From Christensenella tenuis (GTDB lineage: Bacteria > Bacillota > Clostridia > Christensenellales > Christensenellaceae): a stretch of DNA of 64,000 nucleotides. This document shows, one piece after another, positions 1 to 8,076 of the stretch; positions within the stretch are counted from its first letter, which is position 1; each line of letters opens with the position of its first letter. The position numbers and the translations under genes are program-made. The stretch is taken from NCBI RefSeq assembly GCF_014287795.1, contig NZ_JACOON010000002.1, positions 248,001 through 312,000 of the forward strand, given 5' to 3'. The notes under the pieces are model-generated. The model was not told the DNA's origin. It did no database searches and was given only the letters and a program-made list of their open reading frames with translations.

Positions 1-71
1 AGGAGCAGGCAGAAAAACACGGCGATCACTGTCTTGAGCGCGCGTTGGCCGGGCCGGTAGGTCAAATCCAT
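1..71 (-). CDS. Partial N-terminus of a membrane exporter, FUSC/aromatic acid exporter-like
   Basis: Reading leftwards from an ATG at 71, the first 23 codons give a short basic start followed by a hydrophobic stretch (RALKTVIAVFFCLLL), cut by the window edge. A GAGGTGAT ribosome site lies just upstream. The pattern of a conserved Arg/Lys then TVIAVFFCLLL resembles the start of aromatic acid exporter (FUSC-like) proteins, but 23 residues cannot settle the family. It lies downstream of the MFS gene in the same direction, 85 bases away, so both could be co-transcribed. Confidence 0.4.
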   Translation of the reverse strand, partial: MDLTYRPGQRALKTVIAVFFCLL

Positions 72-156
72 CAGGCAATCACCTCGAATCATAAATGGTT
101 TGAAATATAAGCGTATACGGTTATTACAGCTTACCTATATACTGTAAACGAAGCGA

Positions 157-1404
157 TCAGTCTGTAATCAATCCGCTTTTGAAGTGTTTGTTGAAGAATA
201 CCGCCACACCGGCAAGCGCACCGCAAATACCGGTAATGAGCATCAGCGTCTCAATGCGGATCTGGTCCGCAATCGGCCCGAAGAAGACCATTCCGAGGGG
301 AACCATGGATGTCATGACGATCTGCGCCAGGCTGAATACGCGGCCCTGCATATTGGGATCTACCTGCTCCTGCAGGAGGACCATCGAGGGCGTGGTGAAA
401 AGCGGCACCGTGCTCCCGGTAAGCACCATCAGCACCAGGAAGGTGATAAAGCCGGGCAGGATGCCAACCAGCGCCGTGAGGATTCCGAACAGGATGCAGC
501 ACAGCGCGATGGTATGCATGCGGTTTTTGAATCCGCCCCATAAAGAGATTGCAATCCCCCCGAGTACGCCTCCGGCGGCAAATGAGATTTCCATCGCCGA
601 AAGCCGCCAATATTCATCGCCAAAGGTGCGCGCCACCATCAGCGGCGTTAGCTGTGAAGCCGGAACAATGAGGAAAAAGAACAGTGCATAAAAGAGGAAA
701 TAGGAACGGAAAAATCCGCTGCCAAGGACATATTTAAGTCCTGCCCTGAGGTCGTCTAAATAGCCACCCCTCTGTTTCAGCTTTGCTTTTTCGTGCAGCG
801 GGACCTTCAGCAGGATCATAATCACAATGGCAGCCGCTGCCGTGGAAACGTCAATAAAGAATGTATATTCCAGTTCCGTAAACGAAAGCAGGGCTCCTGC
901 CGCCGCAGGCGAAAGAATAAACATGACGGATTGCAGGCTGCCGTTGATTCCGCCGATTCGCGTGAGCTTATCCGTAGGGACGATCTGCGGCAGCATTGCG
1001 TTGACTGCCGGGGTCTGGATTCCGGTGCCGAGGGAACGGATGCCGGAAACAAGGAACACCATCCACAGGTCGTCATGACCGGAAAGGAAAAAGAGCGCGA
1101 GGATAAACGTCGCCGTGGCTACAAGCGCGTCCGCGCCGATAATCAGCAGCTTGCGGCTCACGCGGTCGGCCCATACGCCCGAAAACAGGGAGATTACAAC
1201 CTGGGGCGCGAATCCGCAGATGGACGCGATGGTCATAATGCCCCCCGACTGCGTAGACAGCGTAATATACCAGATGATTGCAAATTGGACCAGCGAAGAT
1301 CCGAACAATGAGATTGTCTGTCCGGATAAAAACAAAACCGTTTTGCGCTTCCAATGCTGAAATGCGCCGGGGGAAAGCCCCTGTGTTCTGGTTGTTTTTT
1401 CCAT
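157..1404 (-). CDS. MFS transporter, drug-efflux type
   Basis: A 415-residue polytopic membrane protein of the major facilitator superfamily, most like the macrolide/antibiotic efflux branch (MFS_3). About twelve hydrophobic segments are visible, and the loop after the second membrane segment has the family motif region (SGVWADRVSRKLLIIGAD). The start at 1404 is chosen because AGGAGG sits five bases upstream; an in-frame ATG at 1440 has no such site. It is divergent from the PadR regulator at 1608, a common arrangement in which PadR controls an efflux pump and adjacent envelope genes. Proton-driven export of a toxic compound is the expected role; the substrate cannot be read from sequence. 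Confidence 0.85.
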   Translation of the reverse strand: MEKTTRTQGLSPGAFQHWKRKTVLFLSGQTISLFGSSLVQFAIIWYITLSTQSGGIMTIASICGFAPQVVISLFSGVWADRVSRKLLIIGADALVATATFILALFFLSGHDDLWMVFLVSGIRSLGTGIQTPAVNAMLPQIVPTDKLTRIGGINGSLQSVMFILSPAAAGALLSFTELEYTFFIDVSTAAAAIVIMILLKVPLHEKAKLKQRGGYLDDLRAGLKYVLGSGFFRSYFLFYALFFFLIVPASQLTPLMVARTFGDEYWRLSAMEISFAAGGVLGGIAISLWGGFKNRMHTIALCCILFGILTALVGILPGFITFLVLMVLTGSTVPLFTTPSMVLLQEQVDPNMQGRVFSLAQIVMTSMVPLGMVFFGPIADQIRIETLMLITGICGALAGVAVFFNKHFKSGLITD

Positions 1405-1487
1405 AGTGCCTCCTTCCATGAACCATATTGCCTGCCGCATAGTCGGGGCGGCCGGATTTATCCGCTTGGGCAGCCAGTCTTACTAAT

Positions 1488-1515
1488 ATATCATATTTCC
1501 CTGTGGAGAAGTCAA
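1488..1515 (-). promoter_or_regulatory. Possible promoter of the MFS gene
   Basis: On the minus strand TTGACT (1510-1515) is followed after 17-18 bases by an AT-rich GATATA/ATATAT stretch. The -10 is weak. It lies back to back with the PadR promoter, so one operator could control both directions. Confidence 0.35.
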
Positions 1516-1536
1516 GAAATTGTCCAAAAATATACA

Positions 1537-1565
1537 TTGACAGACGAGGTATATGATAATATAAT
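1537..1565 (+). promoter_or_regulatory. Consensus promoter of the padR operon
   Basis: TTGACA (1537-1542), 17-base spacer, TATAAT (1560-1565): a perfect sigma-70/SigA-type promoter 43 bases ahead of the PadR start. The AT-rich stretch around and after the -10 is a likely PadR operator (autorepression is typical of the family). Confidence 0.85.
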
Positions 1566-1607
1566 GTAAATTGTTAAACGAGATAAATCGAAAAGGGGAG
1601 CTATCTT

Positions 1608-1928
1608 ATGTCATTGACTTCCGACCTGATCCGCGGGCATACGGAGACCATCATACTGGCGCAGCTTTTAAGGAAAGACAGCTATGGATACGAGATCAAT
1701 AAGTCCATTCAGCAGACGACGCACGGCGAATACGAACTGAAAGAGGCGACGTTATATTCGGCATTCCGCAGATTGGAGAACGCGGAAATGATCGAGTCTT
1801 ACTGGGGTGACGAAACTACGGGCGCGCGCAGGCGCTATTACCGTATCACGCCGCTTGGGCGGGCCATGTATGAGAAAAACAAAGAAGACTGGGAACGTAC
1901 GAAAAAACTCATTGATCGTTTGATATGA
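1608..1928 (+). CDS. PadR-family transcriptional regulator
   Basis: A 106-residue winged-helix protein. The sequence has the family features: SYGYEINKSI recognition region near residue 25, LYSAFRRLE, the wing with RRYYRITPLG, and a short C-terminal dimerisation helix. AAAGGGGAG precedes the ATG. It is the first gene of a run with a DUF1700-like protein, a small membrane protein and a DUF4097 protein, and is divergent from an MFS pump. PadR plus DUF1700 plus DUF4097 is a recurrent envelope-stress cassette in Firmicutes, where the regulator binds its own promoter and responds to small hydrophobic molecules or membrane damage; that role is inferred here. Confidence 0.92.
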   Translation: MSLTSDLIRGHTETIILAQLLRKDSYGYEINKSIQQTTHGEYELKEATLYSAFRRLENAEMIESYWGDETTGARRRYYRITPLGRAMYEKNKEDWERTKKLIDRLI

Positions 1929-1950
1929 AATATATTTGGAGGGTATCATA

Positions 1951-2595
1951 ATGGAAGAAAAGTTACGGCAATATGTGGAATCTCTTTTCGCAGACGCCCC
2001 GAAAACCAGGAAGATGCTGGAACTGCGTGAAGAAATTTTTACAAATTTAAAGGAAAAATACAACGACCTCAGGGAAAACGGCGCCTCAGAAGAGGAGGCC
2101 TATGAAATCGTGAAGGGCAGTATCGGGGATGTGGATGAACTCATCAGCAGCGCGAACGATCCTTACGTGATGCCCGGCCCGTCCGAAAAGGAACGCAGGC
2201 AGCGCGCGGGCCTTACGGCAGTCGCGGTAATGCTGTATATCCTCGCCCCCGTGTTCATTATTGTCCTTGGGAGCATGAGCCAGCAGATTCTTGGCCTCAC
2301 GTTTATGTTTATCCTGATTGCGGTTGCGACGGGGCTGCTCGTGTACCGCAGTTCCCTGCGCCCGGTATATAAGTACGAGAAGGTGGATGACTCGATGGTG
2401 GAGGAGTTCAAACAATGGCATGTGGAAAACAAGCAGAAAAAAGAGAAGGAAAACGCATATATCGGCGCGATCTGGCCGATCGTTGTAGCGGTTTATTTTC
2501 TCATCAGCTTCACGACGGGTGCGTGGGGAATTACCTGGGTCATTTTTATCATCGGAGCCGCCGTGCAGCAAATCATCAGGGCTGCGCTTAAATAG
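1951..2595 (+). CDS. DUF1700-like (permease prefix domain) membrane protein
   Basis: A 214-residue protein. Residues 1-70 form the helical prefix typical of DUF1700 proteins (short helices with a GASEEEAYEIVKGSIGD repeat-like motif). Two membrane helices follow around 90-135, then a charged linker and a C-terminal hydrophobic hairpin (about 170-210) ending in an IIGAAVQQIIR motif. The start at 1951 has TTGGAGG ten bases upstream and replaces an earlier in-frame ATG at 1936. The C-terminal hairpin recurs twice in the next gene. Likely an integral-membrane partner of the PadR system; biochemical function unknown. Confidence 0.8.
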   Translation: MEEKLRQYVESLFADAPKTRKMLELREEIFTNLKEKYNDLRENGASEEEAYEIVKGSIGDVDELISSANDPYVMPGPSEKERRQRAGLTAVAVMLYILAPVFIIVLGSMSQQILGLTFMFILIAVATGLLVYRSSLRPVYKYEKVDDSMVEEFKQWHVENKQKKEKENAYIGAIWPIVVAVYFLISFTTGAWGITWVIFIIGAAVQQIIRAALK

Positions 2596-2605
2596 GGAGG
2601 ACAAA

Positions 2606-2959
2606 ATGGAACGCTGCGAGAAATTTAAAGAATATAAAAAGGCCATGTGGCTGATTATCGTCGCCTTGTTTTTCCTGATCGGCTTCCTCGCGCACGCATG
2701 GAGCATTGCCTGGATTATCTTCCTTATTGGCGCGGCTGTGGAACAACTCGTGCGGGTGATCCTTTCGCAGGACAGCGGCTGTGAACAGCCGGGAACGCAT
2801 CTTGAGGAACGCAGGAGCGCATCTCTCTCGCTTTTATGGCTGGCGGTTGTGATTTTATACTTCGGACTGAGCTTTATGACAGGGGCGTGGTACATCACTT
2901 GGATCATTTTCCTCATTGGTGCGGCAGTGCATCCAATCGTGAAGGTCAATATCCAGTAA
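2606..2959 (+). CDS. Small membrane protein made of two copies of a hydrophobic hairpin
   Basis: A 117-residue protein starting at 2606 behind GGGAGGACAAA. It is two copies of one module of about 40 residues: two membrane helices separated by a short turn holding (A/G)xW, then IIFLIGAAV followed by a basic end. Copy one covers about residues 13-50 and copy two about 73-110, joined by a polar linker. The same module closes the preceding DUF1700-like protein, so three copies sit within 500 bases. No catalytic motif is visible. It is probably a membrane component of the PadR cassette. Confidence 0.75.
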   Translation: MERCEKFKEYKKAMWLIIVALFFLIGFLAHAWSIAWIIFLIGAAVEQLVRVILSQDSGCEQPGTHLEERRSASLSLLWLAVVILYFGLSFMTGAWYITWIIFLIGAAVHPIVKVNIQ

Positions 2960-2992
2960 AATGCCGATAAAACTTCCGGCAGAGGAGGAAAC

Positions 2993-3991
2993 ATGAATAA
3001 AACAGGAAAAATTATTTTATGGTCAATCATCGCTGCGGTACTGACCGGCGTTCTCGTATGGGGCATTGCGGGCGGCGCGTCTTTTGGAAACACTTGGGGG
3101 AATTTTGTAAACTCGATTAAGAACATTAATGTGAGCGAATTTGTAGATAAATTGCCTGACGATGCGGAAACAAGCGAGCAATTTGAAAAAAATGCCGGCG
3201 AAATACACGAAATTTCCATGCGCTTCGTGGATGAAAATATCACCATCATACCGACGGACGGCGATGTAATCCGGGTGGAAGAGGCCAGCGAACACGCAAT
3301 CAAGAATGAAGATATTATGCACTATGGTGTAAAAAATGGAGAGCTTGTCGTGCAGAGCGGCAGAAACGGACGCGTATTCGGATGGACGGACACCTATCAG
3401 ATCGATGTGCGCGTGATGATTCCGCGCTCATTTACCGGCTCCATTGACATCAATACGGTATCGGGCAGGCTCACGGCAGGAGAAACGAATGCGGAATCCG
3501 CGCTTTACGGCACGACTTCAGGCGATATCGCGATAGACGGCGGAGCGCATAAGGAACTGCGTACGGAAAGTGTCTCCGGGAAGATTACCATTGGGAATGC
3601 CCAAGCCTCGAAACTGCGTGCGGATACGATGTCCGGCGATATAAGCGTACAGGGAACCTTTGCCGAAGTAAACGTAGACAGCACTTCGGGCCGCATCCAA
3701 ATCGAAGCGGCAGGTGCGCGGGAAATCGATACGGATACGACAAGCGGCGGGATTGAAGTGCAATGTACGCAGACGGAATATCTCGAAAAAATTTCCGCGG
3801 ATTCCGTTTCCGGGGACGTCCAGGTTACGCTGCCGGAAGGGAGCGGTTTCAAACTGAGTTTTGATACGGTTTCCGGTTCGCAAAGCAATGATTTTGCTAT
3901 GCGCAACGATACGTATGCAGACGGAAGAATTGAAATCAAGGTGGATACGGTCTCGGGGACGCTGCGCATCGTGCAGGATGAACCTTCATAA
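2993..3991 (+). CDS. DUF4097-family beta-strand repeat protein
   Basis: A 332-residue protein with one N-terminal membrane anchor (about residues 7-27) and a long outward beta-solenoid. The repeat unit is seen as TVSGRL, TTSGDI, SVSGKI, TMSGDI, STSGRI, TTSGGI, SVSGDV and TVSGSQ about every 20 residues, the hallmark of DUF4097/adhesin-like proteins. AGAGGAGG precedes the start. It ends the PadR-DUF1700 group. In other Firmicutes such proteins are paired with DUF1700 proteins and belong to envelope stress responses; whether it binds a ligand or another membrane protein is not known. Confidence 0.85.
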   Translation: MNKTGKIILWSIIAAVLTGVLVWGIAGGASFGNTWGNFVNSIKNINVSEFVDKLPDDAETSEQFEKNAGEIHEISMRFVDENITIIPTDGDVIRVEEASEHAIKNEDIMHYGVKNGELVVQSGRNGRVFGWTDTYQIDVRVMIPRSFTGSIDINTVSGRLTAGETNAESALYGTTSGDIAIDGGAHKELRTESVSGKITIGNAQASKLRADTMSGDISVQGTFAEVNVDSTSGRIQIEAAGAREIDTDTTSGGIEVQCTQTEYLEKISADSVSGDVQVTLPEGSGFKLSFDTVSGSQSNDFAMRNDTYADGRIEIKVDTVSGTLRIVQDEPS

Positions 3992-4019
3992 TTAATTAAG
4001 AAATAGAGCGCCTGGTTTT

Positions 4020-4028
4020 TGATATAAT
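4020..4028 (+). promoter_or_regulatory. Extended -10 promoter ahead of the acyltransferase operon
   Basis: TGATATAAT (TG at 4020-4021, TATAAT 4023-4028) lies 52 bases before the ATG at 4080. No good -35 at 17 bases; the TG extension may compensate. Confidence 0.5.
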
Positions 4029-4079
4029 AAGGGCGGGGGAATAACACGCCTTTGTTGCAGGAAGATATTTGGGAGGCCT

Positions 4080-5354
4080 ATGCAAAACAGACGCGATACA
4101 TATCCGATTGATACGGCGGCGAAGCTGTTCCCGCCAACTGCCCGGCCAACGAACACTTCGGTATTCCGGCTGTCGGTACTTTTGAAAGAAAGCGTAAATC
4201 CTAAGGCCCTGCAGCAAGCGGCGGAAACAACGCTCAAGCGTTATCCTTATATGGCGGTACGGCTTGGCCGGTATGGCTTTGAACAATCAGACGCTTCGTT
4301 TGCCATACAGGAAGAAACGGGAACGCCGTGCGCCCCGTTTGATTCGGCAAAAGAGCCTTTCTTGCTGCGCATCCTGTGGTATAAAAGGCGCATTTCGGTT
4401 GAACTGTTTCATGCGCTGGCAGATGGCACGGGAGGGCTTGAGTTTTTAAAGACGCTGTTGTATTCTTACATGGTACTGCTGGGGAGGGACATCGATCCGG
4501 AAGGCAAGGTGCTGCTGCCGGAAGGCGCGATGTCGGATGAGGAATACGAAGACAGTTTTCTGAAATATTACGACGGCGCGAAAGCTCCGGTGTATAAGCT
4601 GCCTCCGGCCTTTAAGATCAAGGGCGGGCCGCTGCCCGCGGGCGGACGGAACGTACTGCACGGCGTTCTTTCCGTTGACGGGCTGAAAAGGGCGGCGAAG
4701 CGGCAGGAGGCAACCATAACGGAATACCTGTGCGCATTGATGGTTTATTCCATCTACAGGGAATGTATCAATGAAAGCCTGGATGACGAGCCGATTGTGC
4801 TGTCCGTACCCGTTAACCTGCGCGGCGCATTCCCCACACGTACGATCCGGAATTTTTTCTGCGTTATCAATGTGTCCGTGCCTATCGGGCACGCAAAGAC
4901 ATTCGGCGGCGCGCTTCGGATCGTGAAGGAAGAACTGCGGCAGAAAACGCAGGAGAAAAACCTGCGGGATGCCCTGGCGCAAAGCTGCGCGGTTATGGAA
5001 CATCCGGTTGTAAAAGCTGTCCCGCGGTTTATGCGGGATGCGGGAACACGGTTTGTATTCGCGTTTTTCAGCGAAGATGTAAAGACGATGACCGTATCCA
5101 ATGTGGGACGGATAGATCTCCCGTCGGATATGCTGCCGTATGTGGATCATGCGGAAACAGTCATTTATCCCACGGAACGCAGCCCTATTAATTGCTGTAT
5201 GTGTTCTGTCGATGGGAAATTAACCGTTTCCTTTATCCGAACGGTAAAGGAAACAGGGCTTATGCGTTACTTCTTCGGTTTTCTTGCGCGGGAAACGGGC
5301 GAAGAAGTAACGGTTTATACGAACGACTGGGGGACTTTGGATGGGAAAGTGTGA
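4080..5354 (+). CDS. Condensation/alcohol acetyltransferase-like acyltransferase
   Basis: A 424-residue member of the chloramphenicol-acetyltransferase-like fold superfamily. The active-site motif HxxxD is visible as HALADG (His111, Asp115), in the same place as in condensation domains and alcohol acetyltransferases. It begins with a hydrophobic beta-strand motif (VFRLSVLLKESV) and lacks carrier-protein or adenylation domains, so it is not an NRPS. GGGAGG lies upstream. The next gene starts 14 bases before its stop. Acyl transfer to an alcohol or a lipid-like substrate is expected; the substrate is unknown. Neighbouring GNAT, SDR and HD genes suggest a small metabolic operon. Confidence 0.75.
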   Translation: MQNRRDTYPIDTAAKLFPPTARPTNTSVFRLSVLLKESVNPKALQQAAETTLKRYPYMAVRLGRYGFEQSDASFAIQEETGTPCAPFDSAKEPFLLRILWYKRRISVELFHALADGTGGLEFLKTLLYSYMVLLGRDIDPEGKVLLPEGAMSDEEYEDSFLKYYDGAKAPVYKLPPAFKIKGGPLPAGGRNVLHGVLSVDGLKRAAKRQEATITEYLCALMVYSIYRECINESLDDEPIVLSVPVNLRGAFPTRTIRNFFCVINVSVPIGHAKTFGGALRIVKEELRQKTQEKNLRDALAQSCAVMEHPVVKAVPRFMRDAGTRFVFAFFSEDVKTMTVSNVGRIDLPSDMLPYVDHAETVIYPTERSPINCCMCSVDGKLTVSFIRTVKETGLMRYFFGFLARETGEEVTVYTNDWGTLDGKV

Positions 5355-6009
5355 ATATTGCGGCGTGACCGTTGAAGGAAGGGCGAAATGCCCGCTTTGC
5401 GGCCGCAAACTGCATAAAAGCACGCCGAATACAATGTATCCGGCATGCCGTACAGATAAAAACACGGCGGCGGAAAAAAGAACGCCCTATTGGCCGGCGC
5501 TTGTAACGCTTGGAGCCGTGGGAATCTGCGCATGGATCAACTTGATGACCCGCGGAAGCGCGGGCGGCTATTGGTGCCTCGATATCGCCGCGATCTTCGC
5601 CTATCTATGGGTGCTCGTGCTCCATACGGTAAAATCGAAAACGCGGGGCAGTCTGAAATTGATGCTGCAAGCTTGCTTCATTATCGCAATGTTGTGCGTG
5701 TTTGACTGGAATGCGGGGCGCGGGCTTTGGTCGGTTAATTTTGCCATCCCGTTTGCGTGCATCGGGCTGATCTTCCTGGCTACCTATATTGTGCTGACGA
5801 GGAAGATGAGCTGGAATGAATATATTGGCTATATGATTGCGGTACTGCTTTTCGGCCAGGCGCCTGTTATGGGAATTTTTCTCGGGTTTACGCATTTCGT
5901 ATGGCCGAGCTTCATGGCCGCCGGGTATGCGGTGTTTACATTTCTTATGATGCTGATGTTTGCCAATGGAAGATATAAAGACGAACGGGCGCGCAGGTTC
6001 CGGTTCTGA
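5341..6009 (+). CDS. Zinc-ribbon membrane protein, DUF6320-like
   Basis: A 222-residue protein with an N-terminal zinc ribbon (Cys4, Cys7, Cys17, Cys20 in CEYCG and CPLCG) and about six hydrophobic helices from residue 48 on. It overlaps the acyltransferase gene by 14 bases, which points to translational coupling. DUF6320-type proteins are commonly found right after acyltransferases of this type in Clostridia, so the pair may act together at the membrane. No catalytic residues are evident. Confidence 0.7.
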   Translation: MGKCEYCGVTVEGRAKCPLCGRKLHKSTPNTMYPACRTDKNTAAEKRTPYWPALVTLGAVGICAWINLMTRGSAGGYWCLDIAAIFAYLWVLVLHTVKSKTRGSLKLMLQACFIIAMLCVFDWNAGRGLWSVNFAIPFACIGLIFLATYIVLTRKMSWNEYIGYMIAVLLFGQAPVMGIFLGFTHFVWPSFMAAGYAVFTFLMMLMFANGRYKDERARRFRF

Positions 6010-6021
6010 AGGGGGAAGATT

Positions 6022-6522
6022 ATGGGGTTTCGAATGGGGCCGCTTGTAGCGGCTATGATGGAATATGAACGCGGCGCAGCCCAGCGGATCAATCATTTTT
6101 TAAAAGTGTACTCCTTCGCCAAGCTGATCGGGGAGCAGGAAAGCCTCGCGGCTCCGGTGCAGGAAACGCTTGAAGCTGCGGCCATTGTGCACGATATCGG
6201 CATCCGGCCCAGCCTTGAAAAATATCAATCTTCCGGCGGGAACTTTCAGGAAATAGAAGGCCCGCCCGTGGCGCGGGAGATCCTTACCCGCCTCGGATTC
6301 CCGGACGGTATGGTGGAACGCGTATGCTTCCTGGTGGGGCATCACCATACATACCGGGATATCGAAGGGGAAGATTACCGGATTCTGGTGGAAGCGGATT
6401 TTCTTGTGAATTTGCATGAAGAAAAAGCGGATAAACAAACGGTTCTCATGGCCAGGAAAAATATTTTCCGGACAAAAGCGGGAACCAAAGCGCTGAATGA
6501 TCTTTTTGCGCTGCCTGGATAA
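6022..6522 (+). CDS. HD-domain phosphohydrolase
   Basis: A 166-residue single-domain HD protein. The metal-binding pattern is visible: His near residue 15 (QRINHFLKVY), the HD pair in AAIVHDIGI, the paired His in GHHHTYRDI, and a downstream Asp in VEADFLV. AAGGGGGAAGATT precedes the ATG. Such stand-alone HD proteins hydrolyse nucleotides or related phosphoesters. It is 12 bases downstream of the zinc-ribbon gene and probably in the same transcript. Confidence 0.8.
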   Translation: MGFRMGPLVAAMMEYERGAAQRINHFLKVYSFAKLIGEQESLAAPVQETLEAAAIVHDIGIRPSLEKYQSSGGNFQEIEGPPVAREILTRLGFPDGMVERVCFLVGHHHTYRDIEGEDYRILVEADFLVNLHEEKADKQTVLMARKNIFRTKAGTKALNDLFALPG

Positions 6523-6523
6523 G

Positions 6524-6979
6524 ATGGAAACAATCAGAAAAATAGAGTGTGGGAAAAAAGAATATTTGGAACTGCTACTCGAAGCGGATCCCTCTGAAGA
6601 GATGATAGACAGGTATCTTGAAGACGGAACGCTTTTTGTGTTGGAGGAAAAAGGAGAGCCCGCGGCTGTTGCCGTAGTTCTTCCGCTTGCAGACGGGGAA
6701 TGCGAGCTGAAGAATCTCGCCGTTGCGCAGGCCCTCCGGGGAAAAGGATACGGCCGCAGGATGGTGGAAGGCTTATTTGAAATTTATGGCGGCGCATACA
6801 AAAGAATGCGTGTGGGAACGGCAGATATTCCCTGCGGCTGCAAGGAGTTTTACCAAAAGCTTGGGTTTCGGTATACGCACACGGTAAACGGCTTTTTTTC
6901 CGGGAATTACCCGGAGCCGCTCTATGAAAACGGCGCGTTAATCGAAAACATGGCCTGCTTTGCAAAGGAATTAAAATGA
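6524..6979 (+). CDS. GNAT-family N-acetyltransferase
   Basis: A 151-residue acetyltransferase. The acetyl-CoA binding loop RGKGYG follows the strand LKNLAV, as in motif A of GNAT enzymes, and a C-terminal strand-helix (KEFYQKLGFRYTH) closes the fold. The ATG at 6524 begins two bases after the HD stop, without a strong ribosome site of its own, so translation is probably coupled. Substrate unknown. Confidence 0.82.
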   Translation: METIRKIECGKKEYLELLLEADPSEEMIDRYLEDGTLFVLEEKGEPAAVAVVLPLADGECELKNLAVAQALRGKGYGRRMVEGLFEIYGGAYKRMRVGTADIPCGCKEFYQKLGFRYTHTVNGFFSGNYPEPLYENGALIENMACFAKELK

Positions 6980-7704
6980 AGGAATTATTTGATGTTGAGG
7001 GAAAACGCGCGCTCGTGACGGGCGGAAGCAGGGGCATTGGCCTTGCGCTTGCAAAAATGCTGAAGAAAGCCGGAGCCAAAGTTGCGGTGTTTTATCATGG
7101 AACGCCGGTGGAAGAGCAAGGGCTTATTCCGGTAAAATGTGATTTGTTGGATGCGGAAAACACGCAGCGTGCCTTTGCGGAAGCGGTAAAAGCCCTCGGC
7201 GGGCTGGATATCCTTATCAATGCCGCGGGCCTGCACAAAAAAGACGACGCGGAACATTTTCCGGCGGAAGAATGGGAAGCGATCATGCAGGTCAATGTGG
7301 TTGCCGCATTCCGCGTGAGCCAGCTTGCCGGACGGGAAATGATTGTCCAAGGCGGGGGAAAGATCGTCAATATTTGTTCGGTGCGCTCCATACTCGCGGG
7401 GGACCGCAGTTCCGCCTATAGCGCAAGCAAGGCGGCGCTTCTCCAAATGACGAAGGCACTTGCAAAGGAATGGGGAAAATATCATATTAACGTCAACGGA
7501 CTTGCGCCAGGGTATATCCTGACGGATATGACGGCGGCGTCCATGAACGATCCCGAAATCGGCATCCAGCTTCTTTCGCATACTCCTCTCGGCCGTTTTG
7601 GGAAAATGGAGGACCTCACGGGAGCACTTTTGTTTTTGTGTTCCCGCGCGTCCGATTACGTCACAGGTATCCTCCTGCCCGTAGACGGTGGGTTTTTGTG
7701 CTGA
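6976..7704 (+). CDS. Short-chain dehydrogenase/reductase
   Basis: A 242-residue classical SDR. The cofactor motif TGGSRGIG (residues 15-22), the NAAG motif near 80, the catalytic Tyr-x3-Lys in YSASK near 155 and PGYILTDM near 178 are all present, so it should be an active NAD(P)H oxidoreductase. Sequence style is close to FabG/gluconate dehydrogenase-type enzymes. The ATG overlaps the GNAT stop by four bases. It is the last gene of the 4080-7704 operon. Confidence 0.88.
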   Translation: MKELFDVEGKRALVTGGSRGIGLALAKMLKKAGAKVAVFYHGTPVEEQGLIPVKCDLLDAENTQRAFAEAVKALGGLDILINAAGLHKKDDAEHFPAEEWEAIMQVNVVAAFRVSQLAGREMIVQGGGKIVNICSVRSILAGDRSSAYSASKAALLQMTKALAKEWGKYHINVNGLAPGYILTDMTAASMNDPEIGIQLLSHTPLGRFGKMEDLTGALLFLCSRASDYVTGILLPVDGGFLC

Positions 7705-7815
7705 ATCGGTTCCAACGGATCATTGCAGGAATGCTTGGAAATTATTTTTTGTTAGACCTATGAGCTGCTTGCAGAACAGGGCCGTATATAATATCAATAC
7801 AGGAGGTAACTGATT

Positions 7816-8046
7816 ATGGCGAAAATTACAGACGTTAAAGGGATGCCACTTACGGATGAAGAACTGCGGGAGGCAAACGGCGGCGTTGAAATCAACCCTG
7901 AACATCATTGGTATGGCAATAAATATGCTGTATGCAATAAATGCAATTGCTCGGATTGGGATATTATTGGATGCCCCTCCGTAAACAGACTCAAGATTCA
8001 ATGTAAAAAATGCGGAAATATTGAATACCGCGATATGAAGTCTTAA
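7816..8046 (+). CDS. Small protein with Gly-Gly leader-like N-terminus and six-cysteine C-terminus
   Basis: A 76-residue protein behind a very strong AGGAGGT site. Residues about 12-24 read LTDEELREANGG, the form of a double-glycine leader cut by C39 peptidases. The rest holds CNKCNC in the middle and, near the end, CPSVNRLKIQCKKCGN, a zinc-ribbon-like Cys layout. It stands alone between the SDR gene and a terminator. Similar Cys pairs occur in the protein at 16644-16877. It may be an exported peptide substrate of the exporter at 17322-22527, or a small zinc-binding protein in which the GG is chance. The gene itself is well supported by start, size and terminator. Confidence 0.7.
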   Translation: MAKITDVKGMPLTDEELREANGGVEINPEHHWYGNKYAVCNKCNCSDWDIIGCPSVNRLKIQCKKCGNIEYRDMKS

Positions 8047-8052
8047 CTTTTC

Positions 8053-8076
8053 GCCGCCCAACAGGGCGGCTTTTTT
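8053..8076 (+). terminator. Intrinsic terminator after the GG-motif protein
   Basis: Perfect 7-bp GC stem (GCCGCCC / GGGCGGC) with an AACA loop and six T, seven bases after the stop codon. Confidence 0.92.

Noticed and set aside
2086..3303. 405-codon minus-strand open frame
   Set aside because: It is antisense to the DUF1700-like, hairpin and DUF4097 genes, which have good starts and family motifs.
4080..5354. Non-ribosomal peptide synthetase condensation domain
   Set aside because: No adenylation or carrier domain is nearby and the protein is a stand-alone acyltransferase.
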